In this document: positions 11,554 to 19,692 of the stretch, piece after piece | Layout of the letters: each line of letters starts with the position of its first letter | Position numbering within the stretch: the stretch's first letter is position 1 | DNA from: SSC3 sp963769585 | GTDB lineage: Bacteria > Actinomycetota > Actinomycetes > Propionibacteriales > Nocardioidaceae | Reading direction: 5' to 3' | DNA: 64,000 bases | Assembly: GCA_963769585.1 (NCBI GenBank) | Contig: CAVYMJ010000006.1 | Location: forward strand, 248,001-312,000 | The notes under the pieces: model-generated | The model's input: only the letters and a program-made list of their open reading frames with translations | What the model was told of the DNA's origin: nothing | Database searches by the model: none | Position numbers and translations under genes: made by a program

Positions 11554-12552
11554 TCATCGCAGTCGTGTGTAGAAGCACGGGTGTACCGCGACCGCGCGGA
11601 ATCCGAGTTCCTCGTTGATCCCGATCATCGCGGCGTTGACCTCCGCGTTGGTCGTCTCGACCTGGGTATGGTCCGGATGAGCCTGCTGCATCGCGGCGAG
11701 GTTGGCCACCTTGACCGCCGTACCCAGTTTGTGGCCGCGGTGGTCGCGGCGTACTAGCGTGCCCCACTGGCCGACCTTGGTGGAGCCCTCCTCGCGAAGC
11801 ACCAGGTCGGTGAACGCGACGACCTCGTCAGTGGGGGAGAGTGCGACGGTGGTGTAGCGGCGGCGCCCGGTTTCGCGAAGGAAGGCCTGCTCCTCGGCAT
11901 AGGACTTGCGGTCCAAACCACCCTCGGTCCACTCCACCTCACCCATTGGCGCGTCCAGCGGAAGCTGGTTGCTGCAGTGAAGGTACGAGTCGACGTACTT
12001 CTCGGGGACGCCGTCGACCCAGGTCGTGATCGCATAGTCCTGGTGGCACGGGGCGGCCTCGGCGGCGAGCCTGTGCAGCAGCGCAGGCTCCACGGGCAGG
12101 GCGAGCGTCCGATGCACCTCCTCGAGGTCGATGGAGAACCCGACCGCCTCGGCGAACCGGCGGTACCCATGGGTCGCACGCTCGGCGAAGGGGTACGACG
12201 ATGTGGTGAGCGCAAAGGTCGCACCCGCTCCCCGCGCACGGTCGACTGCGTACTCCACCAGAGCCCGGCCGACGCCCCGGCGACGATGCTCCGCGGGCAC
12301 GGCGATGTCGAACTCGACCTTGTCGGTGTTCGAGTCCAGGAGGATGCACAGCGTGCCGCAGCCGACCAGCTCGTCGCCGTCGTACGCCGCGAAGCCCTCG
12401 TTATGCTCCGAGGACAGTGGATTGCGCAGGACGACTTCGTAGTGCCTGAGCGGTGACATGAACTCCCAGGGGCGTTCGTGGAGCCAGCCACGCTCGAAGA
12501 CCGCGTGCCAGGGTCGGAGGTCGCCGTCGACGGAGACGGGTCGTACGTGCAT
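11554..12552 (-). CDS. Tandem GNAT acetyltransferase
   Basis: A 332-residue protein with two GNAT folds. The first has the acetyl-CoA motif RRRGVGRALVEYA near residues 90-103; the second has DHRGHKLGTAVKVANL near 273-288 and ends with the usual ETTNAEVNAAMIGINEELGF segment. Two-domain GNATs of this layout (MshD-like in architecture) are common in actinobacteria and usually only one domain is active. The substrate is unknown. Confidence 0.85.
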   Translation of the reverse strand: MHVRPVSVDGDLRPWHAVFERGWLHERPWEFMSPLRHYEVVLRNPLSSEHNEGFAAYDGDELVGCGTLCILLDSNTDKVEFDIAVPAEHRRRGVGRALVEYAVDRARGAGATFALTTSSYPFAERATHGYRRFAEAVGFSIDLEEVHRTLALPVEPALLHRLAAEAAPCHQDYAITTWVDGVPEKYVDSYLHCSNQLPLDAPMGEVEWTEGGLDRKSYAEEQAFLRETGRRRYTTVALSPTDEVVAFTDLVLREEGSTKVGQWGTLVRRDHRGHKLGTAVKVANLAAMQQAHPDHTQVETTNAEVNAAMIGINEELGFRAVAVHPCFYTRLR

Positions 12553-12621
12553 GAGTCGACGGTAGGGCGGATTGCCAGCGGGGTCATCCGACTTTCTACC
12601 GAAGCCAGCCCGGCCCCGGTG

Positions 12622-13047
12622 TCAGGCGGTGGCGCGAGCGCGGCGAGCCAGAGCCGACAACAGCGTCTTGGAGATCAGCTTCGCGGCCGCCTTCTCGCCG
12701 AACGGCAGCCGCTTGTCGACGGTGACCGCGTAGGTGATCTCGGTGCCACCGGCGACCTCACGCAGGGTGACCTCTCCCCGGTAGTTCTTCAGCGGGACGC
12801 CACCCAGCGCGCGGTACCCGAGGAGCTCGCCCGGCTCGAAGGCGACGATCTCCTCGGTGATGACCGGGAGTGGCAGTGGGCTGCCGAGCTTGCGGACCGC
12901 GCCAACGCCGTTGCGCTCGGTGGTGCCGGGCGTGGACAGCGTGGCCTTGAGGCCCGGTGCCCAGTCGGACATCCCCTCGTGGTCGGCCAGCACCTCCCAG
13001 ACGTGGCTGACGGGTGCGTTGACGGTGGTGGTGGAGGTTGCGCGCAT
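12622..13047 (-). CDS. SRPBCC family protein
   Basis: A 141-residue START-like (SRPBCC) protein. It begins with a beta strand (TSTTTVNAPVSHVWEVLADHEGMSDWAPG), has the internal RNGVGAVRKLG turn and ends in a long helix (AAAKLISKTLLSALARRA). Such proteins bind hydrophobic ligands in a deep cavity. ATG 13047 is the natural start; the frame extends to 13113 but the added residues do not fit the fold. Confidence 0.8.
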   Translation of the reverse strand: MRATSTTTVNAPVSHVWEVLADHEGMSDWAPGLKATLSTPGTTERNGVGAVRKLGSPLPLPVITEEIVAFEPGELLGYRALGGVPLKNYRGEVTLREVAGGTEITYAVTVDKRLPFGEKAAAKLISKTLLSALARRARATA

Positions 13048-13165
13048 GGATGCAGTCTCTCCGACACGCACTGGCAAAGGTGGACTGCCGCAGGCTGTCT
13101 CATCCACTGGCACGCGAGTAACGTAGTGGCTGCGTACCCGGGACCGGGAGGTCGAGGAGGTCAGT

Positions 13166-13567
13166 GTGCGCCAGGGAACGATCGTCTTCGTCGAGATACC
13201 CGTCCGCGACCTGAAGCGTGCCGCAGACTTCTATGCCGGCCTGTTCGGCTGGTCCTTCTACAACGAGCACGAGCCCGACCGCTGGCTGTTCACCCCCGGT
13301 GGGCGCGGCGCGATGGGGGCGATCACTACATCCCGTCCTGCGGGCACAGGCGGCATCGTGATCTCGGTGTCCGTGGACGACGTGACGCTCACCGTCGACC
13401 GAGCGATTGCCCTCGGCGGTGGGCCGACCGGAGACGTCCGTGAAGGGACAGCGGGACGGCGTACCGAGATCATCGACCCTGACGGCAACCACTTCATCGT
13501 GTTCTCTAGCGCGCTCAGCCGAGTGCAGTCGGGCTATGACCACAGCCCGGAGAACCTCGAGCTCTAG
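13166..13567 (+). CDS. VOC (glyoxalase/bleomycin-resistance fold) family protein
   Basis: A 133-residue vicinal oxygen chelate protein. It shows the FVEIPVRDLKRAADFYAGLFGWSF opening, a second beta-alpha-beta unit (GIVISVSVDDVTLTVDRAIALGG) and the closing EIIDPDGNHFIVF with a probable metal-binding glutamate. The GTG start follows GAGGAGGTCAGT, a clear ribosome binding site. Substrate unknown. Confidence 0.85.
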   Translation: MRQGTIVFVEIPVRDLKRAADFYAGLFGWSFYNEHEPDRWLFTPGGRGAMGAITTSRPAGTGGIVISVSVDDVTLTVDRAIALGGGPTGDVREGTAGRRTEIIDPDGNHFIVFSSALSRVQSGYDHSPENLEL

Positions 13568-13579
13568 GGCAAGCGGGGG

Positions 13580-14440
13580 CTAGCGGAAGACAACCGTACG
13601 GTGACCGTTGACCAGCACCCGGCTCTCGGCGTGCCAGCGGACCGCCCGTGAGAGCACCTGAGACTCCACGTCACGGCCCGCGCTGACCAGCTGTTCGCTG
13701 GTCGCGGTGTGGTCGACCCGAGTCACGTCCTGCTCGATGATGGGTCCCTCGTCGAGGTCGGGTGTCACGTAGTGTGCTGTCGCACCGACAAGCTTGACGC
13801 CGTGCTCGAACGCCTGGTGGTAGGGCTTCGCACCCTTGAAGCTCGGCAGGAAGCTGTGATGGATGTTGATCACGCGGCCGTCCAGCGTCGAGCAGAGCTC
13901 GGGAGAGAGGACCTGCATGTAGCGGGCCAGCACCACGAGGTCGATCTCGAGCTTGCCCACCAGCTCGAGCAGTCGCGCCTCCGCCTCCGCCTTGGTGCTC
14001 GGGCTGACCGCGATGTGGTGAAAGTCCACGCCGTACGACGCAGCGAGCGGAGCCAGGTCCGGGTGGTTCGAGACGATGGCCGGGACGTCGATCTTCAGCG
14101 ATCCGATGCTCCAGCGGTAGAGCAGGTCGTTGAGGCAGTGGCCCTCCCTGGACACCATGACCAGGGTCCGGTGGCGTGCGGCGTGGTCCCACAACTGCCA
14201 CCGCATGTCGAACCTTGTAGCCACCTGTTCGAAGCCGCTCGCGATCGACGAGTGGTCGTCGTTGCCGGTCACGGTGTCGAAGTGCACCCGCATGAAGAAG
14301 CGCTGGGAGTTCAGGTCACTGAACTGGTGGCTCTCCACGATGTTGCTGCCGTGCTCGAACAGGAAGCCGGTGACGGCGTACACGATCCCCGGCCGGTCAG
14401 GACAGTCGATAGTGAGGATGTACTCGCCCGTCGTACTCAT
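13580..14440 (-). CDS. purU: Formyltetrahydrofolate deformylase
   Basis: A 286-residue PurU of standard length. An ACT domain (ILTIDCPDRPGIVYAVTGFLFEHGSNIVESHQF) is at residues 7-85. The hydrolase domain follows, with INIHHSFLPSFKGAKPYHQAFEHGVKLVGATAHYV and LDEGPIIEQD, holding the formyl-transferase-fold His and Asp. The enzyme splits 10-formyl-THF to formate and THF, balancing one-carbon pools; the ACT domain usually senses methionine or glycine. Confidence 0.95.
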   Translation of the reverse strand: MSTTGEYILTIDCPDRPGIVYAVTGFLFEHGSNIVESHQFSDLNSQRFFMRVHFDTVTGNDDHSSIASGFEQVATRFDMRWQLWDHAARHRTLVMVSREGHCLNDLLYRWSIGSLKIDVPAIVSNHPDLAPLAASYGVDFHHIAVSPSTKAEAEARLLELVGKLEIDLVVLARYMQVLSPELCSTLDGRVINIHHSFLPSFKGAKPYHQAFEHGVKLVGATAHYVTPDLDEGPIIEQDVTRVDHTATSEQLVSAGRDVESQVLSRAVRWHAESRVLVNGHRTVVFR

Positions 14441-14449
14441 GGGGGAAGA

Positions 14450-14735
14450 CTAGGGCTTCTGGCTGCACGCGCGGACGGCCCGGGCCGAGCAGGCTCGAGC
14501 CTGACCGCCGTCGTGGAGCGACCAGCTTCCCTTGTGCGCGTCGCTGTGGGCCGAGCCGAGGATCACCTCGCTCTGCAGGGCGCTGTTCTTGAGCACGTAG
14601 ACGTGGATCGCGTTGATCGTGCCCTCGGTGTTGTGGCTGTCGTCGGAGTTCTCGATCTGCTCGTTGAGGATCACCGGACGAGGCTTCGGTCGGGCTGCGG
14701 AACGTTGATCACCGTGTTCGGGGCTGCCGGGACCC
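14450..14735 (-). pseudogene. C-terminal remnant of a choice-of-anchor P family protein, frameshifted
   Basis: Reading the minus strand, one frame gives APNTVINVPQPDRSLVR then a stop near 14673; the next frame continues at once as VILNEQIENSDDS and then TINAIHVYVLKNS, SEVILGSAHSDAH. Together these match the last ~60 residues of secreted choice-of-anchor P proteins (strand, V-x-LNEQ, VNAIHV, VILGSA). The N-terminal ~200 residues are missing; the GMC oxidoreductase ends just upstream. It is therefore a decayed fragment rather than a working gene. Family assignment is from memory of the motif. Confidence 0.55.
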
Positions 14736-14738
14736 GGG

Positions 14739-16358
14739 TCAGCCCTGGAGGATCAGGTCAGCGCACTTCTCGCCGATCATGATCGCGGGGGCGTTGGTGT
14801 TTCCGCCGGTGACGCTCGGCATGATCGCCGCGTCCGCCACGCGGAGGCCGTCGACGCCGAGAACGCGCAACTGCGGGTCGACGACGGCGCGCTCGTCGGT
14901 ACCCATTCGGCACGTCCCGACCGGGTGGTAGACCGTATGCACGAACGTCGGCAGGGCCTCCCGCATGCCGGCGTCGCTGAAGGTCTCTGGTCCGGGACCC
15001 ACCTCCCCGGTGTTGTCGCCGGTGCCGGCCATGATCTCGCGGATCATCGCGATGCCCTCGAGGAGCACCTCGCTGTCTGCCTTCTCCTTCAGGTACGCCG
15101 GGTCGAAGAGCGGGGCCGCCATCGGATCGGCACTGGCGAGCCGGAGGGTGCCGCGGCTCTTGGGGTAGATCAGCGTCGGGAACAGCGACATGCCCGGCTG
15201 TGAGATCGGCGGGACCACCCGCTTGCTGGAGTCGTCGGAGTTCGGCATCGGGTAGACCCAGTGGATCGAGAGCAGCTGCAGGTCGGGGATCTTCTCCGCG
15301 TGCGAGGTCCGGACGAACCCCGTGGTCTCGAACGACGAGTGGCCCGCCCAGGTGCTGCCGTCGCGGACGCGGCGCTCCTTGAGGAGCCCGCGCATGAAGT
15401 AGACCGGCTTGGGCCGGTGGAGTGCCGAGTTCATCTGGTAGGACATCGGCACGAACAGGTGATCGTGCAGGTTGTCTCCGACCGGTACGTCGGACACGAC
15501 CTTGATGCCGTGGTCGGCCAGGTGGGACGCGTGGCCGATCCCAGAGAGCATCAGGATCTGGGCCGACCCGATCACACCTCCGGAAAGGATCACCTCGCGG
15601 CTGGCACGGATGACGTCCTTGTTGCCCTTCTTGTCCACCGTCTCGACGCCGACCGCGCGGGTGCCCTCGACCACGACCTTGGTGACCTGGGTGTCGACCA
15701 CGACCGCGAGGTTGGGCAGCGGGTTGTTGTGCACGTACCCCTGTGCCGCGGAGTAGCGCAGACCCTTGGAGACGCTCTGCTGGATCGGGCCGATGCCCTC
15801 CTGGTCGACGCCGTTGTAGTCGTCGTTGAGCTTGATGCCGCCCTTGGCAGCGCAGGCCTCGAGGTAGGAGGCGGTGGCCGGTGTCAGCTGGTTCTTGACC
15901 GAGACCTTGATCGGACCGCCGACGCCTCGTACGTCGCTGGCGCCACCCTCGAAGTCCTCCATGCGCTTGAAGTACGGAAGGACTCCCTCGTAGTCCCAGC
16001 CGGTGCAGCCCTCGGCGGCCCAGTCGTCGAAGTTCTGCCTGTTGCCGCGGACGAAGATCATCCCGTTCACCGAGCTCGATCCGCCGAGCACGCGGCCGCG
16101 GAACTGCGGGATCTCCCGGCCCAACGCATGCTCCTGAGGCACCGACTTGTAGCCCCAGTCGAAGATCTTCTTCAGCTGCGGCGTGGAGTGCATGACGTTG
16201 ATGGAGCCTGGCGTCTGGAACAGCATCTTGGCCAGGCCCTTGTCGTCAGGGCGGCCCGCTTCCAGCAGGACGACGCTCGCGCCGCTTTCCGCGAGCCTTC
16301 GCGCTACAGCGCACCCGGCGCTGCCCGCGCCCACAACAACATAGTCGGCAACAGTCAT
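14739..16358 (-). CDS. GMC family FAD-dependent oxidoreductase
   Basis: A 539-residue flavoenzyme like choline/alcohol dehydrogenases. The N-terminal FAD site is YVVVGAGSAGCAVARRL with E at the end of the next strand (LLEAG). GMC signatures follow: GRVLGGSSSVNGM at about 88-100 and SGGVIGSAQILMLSGIG at about 255-271. The C-terminal catalytic region is TVYHPVGTCRMG, then GNTNAPAIMIGEKCADLI. It would oxidise an alcohol group. The KstR-like site directly upstream hints at steroid or related lipid metabolism (inference). Confidence 0.88.
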   Translation of the reverse strand: MTVADYVVVGAGSAGCAVARRLAESGASVVLLEAGRPDDKGLAKMLFQTPGSINVMHSTPQLKKIFDWGYKSVPQEHALGREIPQFRGRVLGGSSSVNGMIFVRGNRQNFDDWAAEGCTGWDYEGVLPYFKRMEDFEGGASDVRGVGGPIKVSVKNQLTPATASYLEACAAKGGIKLNDDYNGVDQEGIGPIQQSVSKGLRYSAAQGYVHNNPLPNLAVVVDTQVTKVVVEGTRAVGVETVDKKGNKDVIRASREVILSGGVIGSAQILMLSGIGHASHLADHGIKVVSDVPVGDNLHDHLFVPMSYQMNSALHRPKPVYFMRGLLKERRVRDGSTWAGHSSFETTGFVRTSHAEKIPDLQLLSIHWVYPMPNSDDSSKRVVPPISQPGMSLFPTLIYPKSRGTLRLASADPMAAPLFDPAYLKEKADSEVLLEGIAMIREIMAGTGDNTGEVGPGPETFSDAGMREALPTFVHTVYHPVGTCRMGTDERAVVDPQLRVLGVDGLRVADAAIMPSVTGGNTNAPAIMIGEKCADLILQG

Positions 16359-16366
16359 GGCAAAAC

Positions 16367-16380
16367 TGTAACGTGTTCTA
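16367..16380 (-). promoter_or_regulatory. KstR-like operator upstream of the GMC oxidoreductase
   Basis: On the minus strand the site reads TAGAACACGTTACA, fitting the mycobacterial KstR consensus TNNAACNNGTTNNA. It ends 8 bases before the ATG at 16358, so bound repressor would block the promoter or leader. A second, perfectly palindromic copy lies at 35272-35285. No kstR gene is in the window. Confidence 0.5.
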
Positions 16381-16466
16381 GTCTGGATGGGTAGTGCGTC
16401 TCCTGCGGTCAGGGGGCCGTCGTACGGCGGGCGACAGGCAAGAAGGTAGTGGTGCGGCTGGAGGAG

Positions 16467-16688
16467 CTAAGGGCGCAGCCAGTTGCCCAGCTCGCCGTCG
16501 GTAAGCAGCTCACGGGCCTCTGCCTCGCGCTCGTCCGGCACCAGAATCCGGATCTGGATGGCGCTGATGGAGCCCTCGATGACGCTCATGTTGCGGTCCG
16601 TCACCTGGTACGGGATGTCGGCTCCACCAAGCAGCCCCTCGATAGCGGAGATCACTCCGGGGTTGTTCGTTCGCACGAGTTCCGCCAT
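16467..16688 (-). CDS. DUF2007 domain protein (putative signal-transducing)
   Basis: A 73-residue protein: ELVRTNNPGVISAIEGLLGGADIPYQVTDRN, then AIQIRILVPDEREAEARELLTD, the full DUF2007 pattern (a small ferredoxin-like fold of unknown role). GGAGG sits seven bases before ATG 16688, which decides the start; the longer frame to 16799 has no such site. Confidence 0.82.
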   Translation of the reverse strand: MAELVRTNNPGVISAIEGLLGGADIPYQVTDRNMSVIEGSISAIQIRILVPDEREAEARELLTDGELGNWLRP

Positions 16689-16790
16689 GGCGATCCTCCG
16701 GGTTTGGGGCAGGCGCGAGACGATCCATGGTACCGACGCGCCTTCGAAAGGGTTGCCTGCGGGGAGCGAGGCTGCCCCTACTCTGTGGAG

Positions 16791-17189
16791 GTGTCGCACC
16801 CCGTCGAGGCAGTGGTTGTCGGTGGCCGCATCGCCGGCAGCTTGACGGCGCTGCGCCTGGCTGCGCAGGGGATGTCGGTACGTCTCCTGGAGTCACACGA
16901 ACTGCCGTCCGACACTCTGTCGACCCACTTCTTCCGCGGCGACGGACTGGTCCGCTCACTTGCTGAGGTGGGGGTGCTGGACGAGGTGTTGGCCACCGGG
17001 GCCCCGCCCCTTGGGTGCGAGTACTTCTTCGCCGTCGGGGCAGGTGAGTCCCCGTCCTTGAGGACGGCGAGCCGGTGTGAGCCGCCACCGTCCATCGGGA
17101 CACCGGCGTTTTTGGCAAGACCGGCCCTTTGTCCTTCTTCGACGACGACGACTAGGTTTCTGTTAACTGAGGCTGAGCCACTTCGATGA
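16791..17189 (+). pseudogene. N-terminal remnant of a FAD-dependent monooxygenase
   Basis: From GTG 16791 the first ~85 residues match the FAD-binding start of aromatic-ring-hydroxylase-type monooxygenases: EAVVVGGRIAGSLTALRLAAQG, LLESHELPSDTLSTHFF, GVLDEVLATGAPPLG. Family members are about 400 residues; here the frame loses similarity after FAVGAGE and stops at 17189 with 132 residues. A different frame at 17096-17154 ends in GKTGPLSFFDDDD and could be the displaced C terminus, implying an internal deletion plus frameshift. It directly precedes arr. The FAD-binding motif has G-G-R-I in place of the usual G-A-R-V. Confidence 0.6.
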
Positions 17190-17196
17190 GGTGTGA

Positions 17197-17625
17197 ATGC
17201 AGAGCGAACCGACGGAGTCCGGGGGGCGAGATCCCGGGCCGTTCTTCCACGGCACCAAGGCTGCGTTGCGTCCGGGGGACCTGCTGGAACCGGGCTACAG
17301 CTCCAACTTCGGTGAGCAGCGGAAGGCGAGCTACGTCTACCTGACTGCAACACTGGACGCAGCCGTCTGGGGAGCAGAGCTGGCGTTCGGCGAGGGCCGG
17401 GGCAGCATCTACCGCGTGGAACCCACCGGCCCGTTTGAGGATGACCCCAACCTGACCGACAAGAAGTTCCCAGGCAACCCCACAAGGTCCTACCGCACCC
17501 GGCACGCACTTCGAATAGTCGGAGAGGTCGAGGACTGGGAGGGGCACCCCTCTGAAGTGCTCCAGACCATGCGGGACCACCTCGAGGAACTCAAACGGCT
17601 GGGTGTCGAGGCAATCAACGACTGA
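17197..17625 (+). CDS. arr: NAD(+)-rifampin ADP-ribosyltransferase
   Basis: A 142-residue Arr protein. It has the family start PFFHGTKAALRPGDLLEPGYSSNF (catalytic His at residue 18), ASYVYLTATLDAAVWGAELA, and the near-invariant FEDDPNLTDKKFPGNPTRSYRT with the catalytic Asp region, then LRIVGEVEDWEG. Arr moves ADP-ribose from NAD+ to the ansa-chain hydroxyl of rifamycins and inactivates them. Such chromosomal copies are common in soil actinomycetes. It stands alone behind a decayed FAD monooxygenase gene; no promoter palindrome is seen. Confidence 0.93.
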   Translation: MQSEPTESGGRDPGPFFHGTKAALRPGDLLEPGYSSNFGEQRKASYVYLTATLDAAVWGAELAFGEGRGSIYRVEPTGPFEDDPNLTDKKFPGNPTRSYRTRHALRIVGEVEDWEGHPSEVLQTMRDHLEELKRLGVEAIND

Positions 17626-17670
17626 CCGGCCGCGTCACGTGAGTGGTGGCAGGCGTAGTCGCAGGGGTGG

Positions 17671-18024
17671 TCAGCGGGGTAGCCGGTCGCCGCGCCGACC
17701 GGTCAGCTCCGCGGGGGCGGTCAGTCGCCACGCCTCGAAGGTCAGCTCGGCCAGCTCATCACGCTCGACCCCATCCAATCGGACCACGACCCAGCCGAAC
17801 CCGCCCGAGGTGAACTGGATCTCGAACGTCTCTGGGCGTTCGGCCACCAATGCGAGCTGCTCGGGGATGGTCTGCTTGAGGCCGACCGTGCGGGTCGGCT
17901 CCCACAGATAGCCGAATGTCTTCTCGCTGACCGCGATCCGCCAGTAGCGGCCGTTGTCTACGCGCGTGATCTGCGGCAGCTGGTCGGCCAGCTCGAAGAA
18001 GTCCGCGATGCTGCATCCGCTCAC
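17671..18024 (-). CDS. MmcQ/YjbR family protein
   Basis: A 117-residue protein with the MmcQ/YjbR pattern: DFFELADQLPQITRVDNGRYWRIAVSEKTFGYLWEP, EQLALVAERPETFEIQ, then a GWVVVRLDGVERDELAELTFEAWRL ending. The fold resembles a DNA-binding type but the role is unproven. GTG 18024 is the best start (AGGATGA upstream); the frame extends further without homology. It is convergent with arr. Confidence 0.82.
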   Translation of the reverse strand: MSGCSIADFFELADQLPQITRVDNGRYWRIAVSEKTFGYLWEPTRTVGLKQTIPEQLALVAERPETFEIQFTSGGFGWVVVRLDGVERDELAELTFEAWRLTAPAELTGRRGDRLPR

Positions 18025-18175
18025 CGGGTCATCCTGGCAGCATGCCCGGACTTTTCCCCGTGCGGCTCCGCGGTGACGCGGGTCTGAGCCCGGTCGCCTA
18101 CTGGCTGCTGGACAGTGACGCGGTCCGCGGCGATGCCTCCCGGGCAACGCCGGTGCTAGGAGTGCCGCCCTTCAG

Positions 18176-18766
18176 TCACCCTGCTTGCCTCAAGCGATCA
18201 GTGCTCGCCTGCCAGTGCGGGTCGCGGCCGGTGAACGCGATGACTCGATCCAGGAGCGGAGCGTCACCGCGGAGCTCGATGGCGGGTGCGTACGGCGCGT
18301 CCGGGCCCTCGCCGCGCGCGTCGTCCGACGCAACGGCCGGCAGGAGGCTCCACACGTGGTCGGTGAGCATCGCTGCAGGAGCGAACTCGCGTCCGAGCGC
18401 CGCGGCCAGGTCCCAACCGTGGACGAACGTCTCGACCGTGTGCAGGGCTAGGGCGAACTCGGCGTGAAGGCTGACGTCGCCGAGCGAGACCTCGCCGGAG
18501 ACCCCGCGGAGTCGCCACGCCTCGACGGCTTCCTTGGCCAGCCGGTGGTGGGAGTCGGCCAGGGGGTCGGTCACCTCGCCAACCGGGTGGTTCACGGCGG
18601 CGTTCAGGAGGAGTACGTGGGTGTCGCGGATGTGGTCGGCGAGCGCGCCGACGTCGTACCGGCGGCACGGGGTCGGCCGGCGCAAGTCGGAGTCCGTCAC
18701 CGGAGCTAGGTCGAGCATCGACTGGACGGTGTCGAAGGCCTGGGTGAGGGCATCGAGCGGCTGCAT
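18176..18766 (-). CDS. TIGR03086 family metal-binding protein (mycothiol-dependent-enzyme fold)
   Basis: A 196-residue protein of the TIGR03086 group: PCRRYDVGALADHI (first metal His), LGDVSLHAEFALALHTVETFVHGWDLAAALG (second His region) and AFTGRDPHW near the end. The group shares the DinB/maleylpyruvate-isomerase N-terminal fold, with three histidines binding zinc. It is the last gene of an operon with arsR-type regulator, AHSA1-type protein and membrane protein, 30 bases after the membrane gene. Confidence 0.85.
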   Translation of the reverse strand: MQPLDALTQAFDTVQSMLDLAPVTDSDLRRPTPCRRYDVGALADHIRDTHVLLLNAAVNHPVGEVTDPLADSHHRLAKEAVEAWRLRGVSGEVSLGDVSLHAEFALALHTVETFVHGWDLAAALGREFAPAAMLTDHVWSLLPAVASDDARGEGPDAPYAPAIELRGDAPLLDRVIAFTGRDPHWQASTDRLRQAG

Positions 18767-18796
18767 GATCGGTCCTGTTCGTGAGGAGGGGAGGGG

Positions 18797-19240
18797 TCAG
18801 ACGGTGACCGGCGTACGTCGCCTGGCCCTGAAGGCGAGTGGCGCGAACGCGAGCAGGAGGAGCGCGGGTCCGGGGAAGCCGTCGCTCAGTGGCATCAGCC
18901 CGGGGCCGACCAGATAGAGGATGAGCCCGACATCGAGCACGAGCGCGAGACCTAGTGCGACGACGAGCTGCCAGGCGGCTCCGCCACGGAGCCACAGGAC
19001 CGCCAGCGCGAGGACTGCGAGGCCGGCGAGCGCGATGTCGAAGCCGTGGAAGTGCAGGAGCGCGGCTACCGCCTCCCCGGCATCGGCCCCCGCCGGCGTG
19101 GCGGCACTAGGGGCGAGCGAGTCCAGACCTTCGGTGGCCGTCATCGTGACCAGCGACAGCCCGCCTACGACGTGCACGACTCCCCACAGCGCTAGCGAGC
19201 CAGCCGTCACGCGATCGCCCCAACCGGTCCGGGTCGTCAT
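18797..19240 (-). CDS. Four-helix membrane protein
   Basis: A 147-residue integral membrane protein with about four hydrophobic helices (residues ~13-33, 57-84 in part, 88-110, 118-138). No known family recognised; it resembles small DUF-type membrane proteins of actinobacteria. Its ATG overlaps the stop of the upstream AHSA1-type gene as ATGA, so the two are translated together. No catalytic motif is visible. Confidence 0.7.
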   Translation of the reverse strand: MTTRTGWGDRVTAGSLALWGVVHVVGGLSLVTMTATEGLDSLAPSAATPAGADAGEAVAALLHFHGFDIALAGLAVLALAVLWLRGGAAWQLVVALGLALVLDVGLILYLVGPGLMPLSDGFPGPALLLLAFAPLAFRARRRTPVTV

Positions 19241-19692
19241 GACGCGACTCCCTCGAGCTCGACGGCAGCCCGCCCGAGGACCTCGAGGTGAGCGGCCCAG
19301 CCGCCCTGGTTCTGCTCCAGCTCGACGGGATCGACGAAGCCCCGGTGGTGAACGGTGAGCCGGGTTCCGCTGCCCTGTGGCTCCAGGATGAACGACACAG
19401 TGGTCACGAGCTCCTCGTCCACCGAGCGCCATGTGTGCACGAGTTTCGTCGGGGGCTCGATCACCTCGTAGAAGCCCTCGATGCCGACCCGGAAGTCCTG
19501 TCCCGGAAAGGTAATCGTGAGGGCGAGCCGACCGCCGAGCTGGACGTCCATCGCATCCACGGTCACCTCAGCGCCTTCGGGGCCGAACCAGCGGGCGTAC
19601 AGCTCGGGTTCGGTGAGCAGGCGGTAGACGGTCTCGGGCCGGGCTGCGATGACCTGGTCGACCTCTAAGGACAGTTGTGCGGCAGGGTTCAT
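19237..19692 (-). CDS. AHSA1/SRPBCC domain protein
   Basis: A 151-residue protein with the activator-of-Hsp90-ATPase-like fold: LEVDQVIAARPETVYRLLTEPELYARWFGPEG, GIEGFYEVIEPPTKLVHTW and TVSFILEPQGSGTRLTVHHRGF. Typical partners of ArsR regulators in actinobacteria. It starts inside the stop codon of the ArsR gene (TGATG) and overlaps the next gene by four bases. Confidence 0.86.
   Translation of the reverse strand: MNPAAQLSLEVDQVIAARPETVYRLLTEPELYARWFGPEGAEVTVDAMDVQLGGRLALTITFPGQDFRVGIEGFYEVIEPPTKLVHTWRSVDEELVTTVSFILEPQGSGTRLTVHHRGFVDPVELEQNQGGWAAHLEVLGRAAVELEGVAS

Noticed and set aside
17000..17196. Rifamycin-associated element (19-base GGGGCTT...AAGCCCC palindrome) before arr
   Set aside because: No such palindrome in the upstream region.
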